From the NCBI GenBank assembly GCA_951799425.1, contig OX637397.1, positions 6,687,001 to 6,751,000 on the forward strand: DNA of 64,000 nucleotides, given 5' to 3'. Every line of letters begins with the position of its first letter. Position 1 is the first letter of the stretch. Below, one piece after another: positions 59,880-64,000 of this stretch. The translations under genes were made by a program, and so were the position numbers. The notes under the pieces are model-generated. The model worked only from the letters and a program-made list of their open reading frames with translations. It was not told the DNA's origin and made no database searches. The stretch is from Ilex aquifolium. Its lineage: Eukaryota > Streptophyta > Magnoliopsida > Aquifoliales > Aquifoliaceae.

Positions 59880-62620
59880 CAATAAAGACATCAAAAGTAA
59901 CATTAGATGTCGTTTACGCGTATAACTTCAATTATATATTGTTACTCCAACAAATACTAAGACAAATACGTTAGGTTAGGTTAATTTCATCATTAAAACT
60001 TTTGAAATATTATTTTTGGATCTCTATTTCCTATGAAACATTCTAGGTATCAATGGATTCCTTGAATATTATATGTTTTATTGGTGGAGATGACACAATA
60101 TCTTAGAATAATGACAGAATTATACGTAATTGAAAAATCAAATAGTCCTGAATTGAGATTTTTGCCAATACACTAATAAGTAAATCATGTTACTTTCTGC
60201 TAATTCACGTGCTTCTGTCAGACCAAATCACACATGTATAAAGGAATGCGTGATTGTACCGTTATTTTATACTAAAAAAAATATGCGCACCCATTATCAT
60301 TTACAATGAAGTTTTAAAAAAATAGTACTACATAACTCTATCAACGTTTTCAAGACATTGATTTTCGAACTCAAACTCTTGACGTATTCCTTAATAATCT
60401 ACACAGATCAATTAGCACTTGTTGTATACCATATACTATTACATGTTATGAAAAGAAAAAAAATGGTCTAATATGAAAGGGATGGAAGATTCTCATTCAC
60501 AGTTCTGCATTGTCATACTTAGTAGTAAATGTGAAGAACAAGCAAGCAAAAAAACAGAGAATTGAACACGTAGTAGTAGATAGGCCCATCAACTTTATGC
60601 TTGTCCTTGTCTAAGGTATGAATAACTTCATAATTGTCACGGGAAGAACAAAACAAGGAATACAAAAGTAAATATAATGTTTTTTAGCCGAATAGAGCAT
60701 TTCACATAAAATGCAAGTCCTAAGTCCATCATAAAAGGGGAAAAAGACAAAAAAAAAAAAGGAAAGAGGGGAGAGAGACGGACACAAATCAACTGGAATA
60801 AGTATACTAACATATGACAAGATGGCTAACTCACCACTTACACATCGGTAAAACAAACATTTCAGAAACATTTCGAAGATGTTTAGAAAACACAAATGGA
60901 AATTGGGGAAAATTTTGGAATTTTGAATTCGAAACATAGGCCTAAACATATCAAAACATCTCTAAACAATCGAAAAAATGGGAATTTTGAGATTTTGTGG
61001 AACTGAAATTTTGATCCTTGCAAATAGCTATTAAGGTCAAATATGGTAAAAATAACAGCAGGAAAATTAAGTATCAACAAATGCAAAAGTTTAAAGAAGG
61101 ATAAACATCACAAATAAAATCTGACTTAGAAAAAGGTTGCCACATAAACAAAGGTTCTTTTGCAAACAAACCTACGTTTTCTAGTATATGGCTGAATAGT
61201 TGCCCTTCTTTTCACAAAATGAAATTACCTAGTCATTTTGTGCTATAGTTCTTGCTGAAGATTCTCTCAATTGATTCTTTTCCTCTCGTGTTTATTTGGA
61301 TCATGGATATGTGAACTTCATACTTTGTGCAAGTATATTGAATTCAATTTGGAAGGTATTTTGCCCGAGGACCTATTGTAAGTCCTCTAATCCTGGAAAA
61401 TTAGCCTCCCATATTTAATGAGTTATCTAGTAATAGTAAAGAAGTTTGAAGTGATTGGAAAAAAATCATAGGTTCAACACCAAATTGCTCTTAGTCGCTG
61501 CAGTTGGTCATCTTGCTCTGGTTGTTTGTTTTTTATTGCAGGAAATGGGTTACTATGCCTTGGAGTTAGCTATGTGTGATGAGTAAGCTCCATTAAATAG
61601 TTAATTAAAAGGAGGATCCGAGGAGTGAAACATGCAGATTTATAATTTTCTCTTTTTTGTTTCTAGTACTTTTTTTTAACATGTTATCGACATTTCACAT
61701 TTTGGCTGTCCTGCAAAACTGGATGTTGTTGTTTTTCTCTTGAGGTGTCTGAGAAGTTGAAAGCCATTTTTGCATATTTATTGTGTTTGGTAATCAATGT
61801 TGTTGATCTTGAATGCTAAAATATGTGTGCACATTTGCTTCTCTAGAACCTAATATTAACAAAAATTAGATAGTTTTGCTGGTGAATGAGGCATTGTTTG
61901 TTCGATCATTAAAATCTTATAATTGGAGTTTTCTTAGAGCCATTGTCTTTGGTTGGCTATTGAACTATTGGAGGAAAGACACAACTTGTGGATTGATTTT
62001 ATGAGGTGTCAAAGTTTCTTTTTCTTTTGTTCTCTTGGTTTCCAAAGAAGCTTGTTTCTGAACATAGCAACTCGGTAAATCTTTGGTGTTCGTGCATGAA
62101 TCTTGTTTCATCATGCAGGTAAATGAAGCATCACATTGTTTATAATTCACAAAAAGGAAGAACCCCAATTGATGACCTGGGTTTAGCACTCTTAAAGGTA
62201 CACATGAATCTAATCATTGTCTGATTCTCATTCAAGAGTACATGAGGGTCCATCAATTATGAAATATTGTTTGTGAATACGAAGGATGGCAAGGGGCCCA
62301 CTATAATCTAGCAGAGATATGAAATTTGAATTGGAGGATATTTGGGAGATGAGATATGACATGCAATAAATTGAAGTCCCTAAACTATCACAACAATGCA
62401 CCGCTGCAAATGAACCAATTAATAGCCCTTTTTTCATATGAGTGTAAAACAGAGCCACTCTTTAAAGTTTTAAATCAAAATCTATGCTGACTGTTTAATC
62501 ATATTGATCTTTATTGAATTGTTCACCAACCCTCTTTTTCCCTTAGAATATTGTTCACCAACATCAAAACCTCTTTCAGGACTGGACAAAGAAACCACAT
62601 GAACTAAAAACCCCAACTCA
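59880..62620. other. Intergenic, nothing recognised
   Basis: AT-rich sequence with no gene, RNA gene or complete transposon I can support. 61190-62200 is somewhat less AT-rich with a few plant-like GT/AG sites, so a non-coding transcript or old exon debris is possible, but no frame carries a known domain. Confidence 0.4.

Positions 62621-62623
<3 letters not shown>

Positions 62624-62661
<38 letters not shown>
62624..62661. repeat. (CT)n microsatellite
   Basis: About nineteen CT units. Confidence 0.95.
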
Positions 62662-62665
<4 letters not shown>

Positions 62666-63289
62666 AATAACTACAGTTTTCTGTTGATACAACTCCCCCA
62701 CTGCTATAAGAAACATAACCCATACATTCCCAGAAAAAAAATTGAAGGCTGTATTAGGCATTTTAACAGATAGTTGATGTGCATCATTTTAACAAACAGT
62801 TGTGTGTGTATGAGGGGGATTTTGCGTTGGGGGTAGAGGAGAAAGAGGGCAGAGAGGGAGAAGAAAAAATTACCTAGGGCTTCTACTGCAGTGTAGAGTG
62901 AGAGATAGAGGGGGATAGACGTTGGGTGTGTGCCTAACGAAGACAAAGGACCCAAAATCACAATAAATCGTGTGGATCTTAAATCAAAGTGTGTGTGTGA
63001 GGTAATACCTTCACAGTTGTTGCTCGAGAAGATGGTGATCTGAATTAGGGGGACTTCTACAGAGAGTAGCACAGGAGAAAATGTGTTGCCGGAGTTAAGC
63101 TACTGAGCCGGAGTGGTCTTCTTTGTCAGACTAGTCTTCCTCATCGGACTGGTCTTCGTCACACTGGTCTTCCTCGTCGGAGAAGATAGTGGGTAAGAGT
63201 GGTTGGAGGAGGAGGCTCGATCTGAGAGAATGTGGTGAATTGTTTAAAAAAAAAATTGACCTAAGACGTGTAAATGAACTGATTTGGGA
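62662..63289. other. GA-rich stretch, nothing recognised
   Basis: Contains GAGGGAGAAG-type purine tracts near 62830-62920 and three CTGGTCTTC-type short repeats at 63109-63170. No gene supported. Confidence 0.4.
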
Positions 63290-63715
63290 AAGTTCATTTG
63301 GAATGAATTGATTTCATTTTATACCTGTAAATCGTCATTTGGAATGACACCTTTAGAGTCGTCATTCCAAATGACGTTTTTATTAAGTTTCATATGACTT
63401 CTCACATCGTTACCAAGCCGTTTAAAATAGTAATTTAAAAACGTCATTTTGAATGACTTTTTTAAAAGCGTCACTTTAAATGACATTTTATTCATTAATT
63501 ATCACAAAGTTTGTGGACTTTTGTCAAGGTTAAAAAGGTCACTTGAAATGACGTTTTCTCCCGAGAAGGCATCATTTGGAATGACGTTTTTATGAAAAGA
63601 CTGGGTTTGAGAAATAAGTGTAAAACTAACTGAATTTGGGAATAAAGTTGATGGGGAGACTGATTTTGGGGAAAAGCTCTTATTTCTGAAATTGTGCTAT
63701 CATCCATTCTGGTTG
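63290..63715 (-). repeat. Block of palindromic CGTCATT/AATGACG repeats, copy 2
   Basis: Inverted relative of 49170-49520. Reading the minus strand, CCCCAAAATCAGTCTCCCC and CTTATTTCTCAAACCCAGTC are followed by at least six CGTCATTT..AATGACG palindromes or half-sites. The two copies face each other across 14 kb. Confidence 0.75.
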
Positions 63716-64000
63716 TTTTTTAGCATATTCCCTATTGGTAATCATTCAAACCAATGATGATCTCAGTCTCAAATTAGTTCGATTGATTGTAATATATGCC
63801 GTTGAGATGACAATTATTTCTACAAATTATGTTTCAATAGCATTAGTGCGATAATAATAGACAATAGTTGAAGTTCTACTTGTTCTAGAGAGAGAAAAGA
63901 GAGGTAAGGGAGAAGAAGTCAAACCAAATGAGAAATAGGTATGCTGGTGATGTTGGTGAAGCACTGTGGCCGGTGGAGGTGGAGTGATGGTGGTGGCACG
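63716..64000. other. Window end, nothing recognised
   Basis: AT-rich sequence ending in a GGTGGTGG-rich stretch at 63950-64000, cut by the window edge. Whether a gene begins there cannot be told. Confidence 0.4.

Noticed and set aside
1-64000. tRNA, rRNA or other structured RNA genes
   Set aside because: I looked for cloverleaf A/B-box patterns and rRNA-like conserved stretches and found none that I could support.

Overview
The window is nuclear DNA of a land plant, most likely a eudicot, possibly a woody one. It is AT-rich, its genes are split by AT-rich introns with GT..AG borders, and the space between genes is packed with plant transposon families (hAT-type MITEs, a Ty3-like LTR element, a solo LTR, non-autonomous Helitrons and Mutator-like elements). 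Nothing in it is bacterial or viral. The species cannot be named from sequence alone.

Layout. 1-19.2 kb is a gene-free transposon landscape: small hAT-like elements with imperfect 8-bp target duplications, an 0.8-kb element with long inverted arms, two copies of a larger hAT-like element in opposite orientation, and a 6.8-kb LTR retrotransposon (6019-12799, duplication ATAAT) with no recognisable pol. 19.3-27.5 kb holds a four-exon NPF/PTR transporter gene (593 aa, like Arabidopsis PTR3-A/NPF5.2), with a hAT MITE in intron 1 and a Helitron in intron 2, followed by a broken tandem copy of its last exon. 28.4-33.3 kb (minus) is a five-exon gene for a plant unc-13-like (DUF810/MUN) protein of 1016 aa. 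34.7-37.4 kb carries two more Helitrons of the same family. 40.2-45.8 kb (minus) is a two-exon hnRNP gene (471 aa, two RRMs and a Gly/Tyr-rich tail) with a 4.1-kb intron. 47.2-48.8 kb is a solo LTR (duplication GTAAC).

49.6-54.5 kb is a nearly complete Mutator-like element with about 96-bp terminal inverted repeats and a perfect 9-bp target duplication. It carries two convergent genes: a MULE transposase, intact in frame except for two nonsense codons at probable Gln sites, and a small intact GRF-zinc-finger/coiled-coil/membrane-anchor gene in the place that mudrB has in maize MuDR. 54.9-57.4 kb holds three small unrecognised coding relics whose reading frames are kept but punctured almost only by TGA, with tandem repeats between them. 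57.9-59.9 kb is a second MULE relic that has lost its catalytic core. 60-64 kb is mostly featureless, ending in a block of palindromic CGTCATT repeats that also occurs, inverted, at 49.2-49.5 kb.

The three host genes act in unrelated processes (membrane transport, vesicle tethering or exocytosis, RNA binding). The more unusual biology lies in the transposons: the two-gene MULE, the Helitrons with expanding CCACCACCG tracts, and the C-to-T-type stop codons across the 50-60 kb relics.
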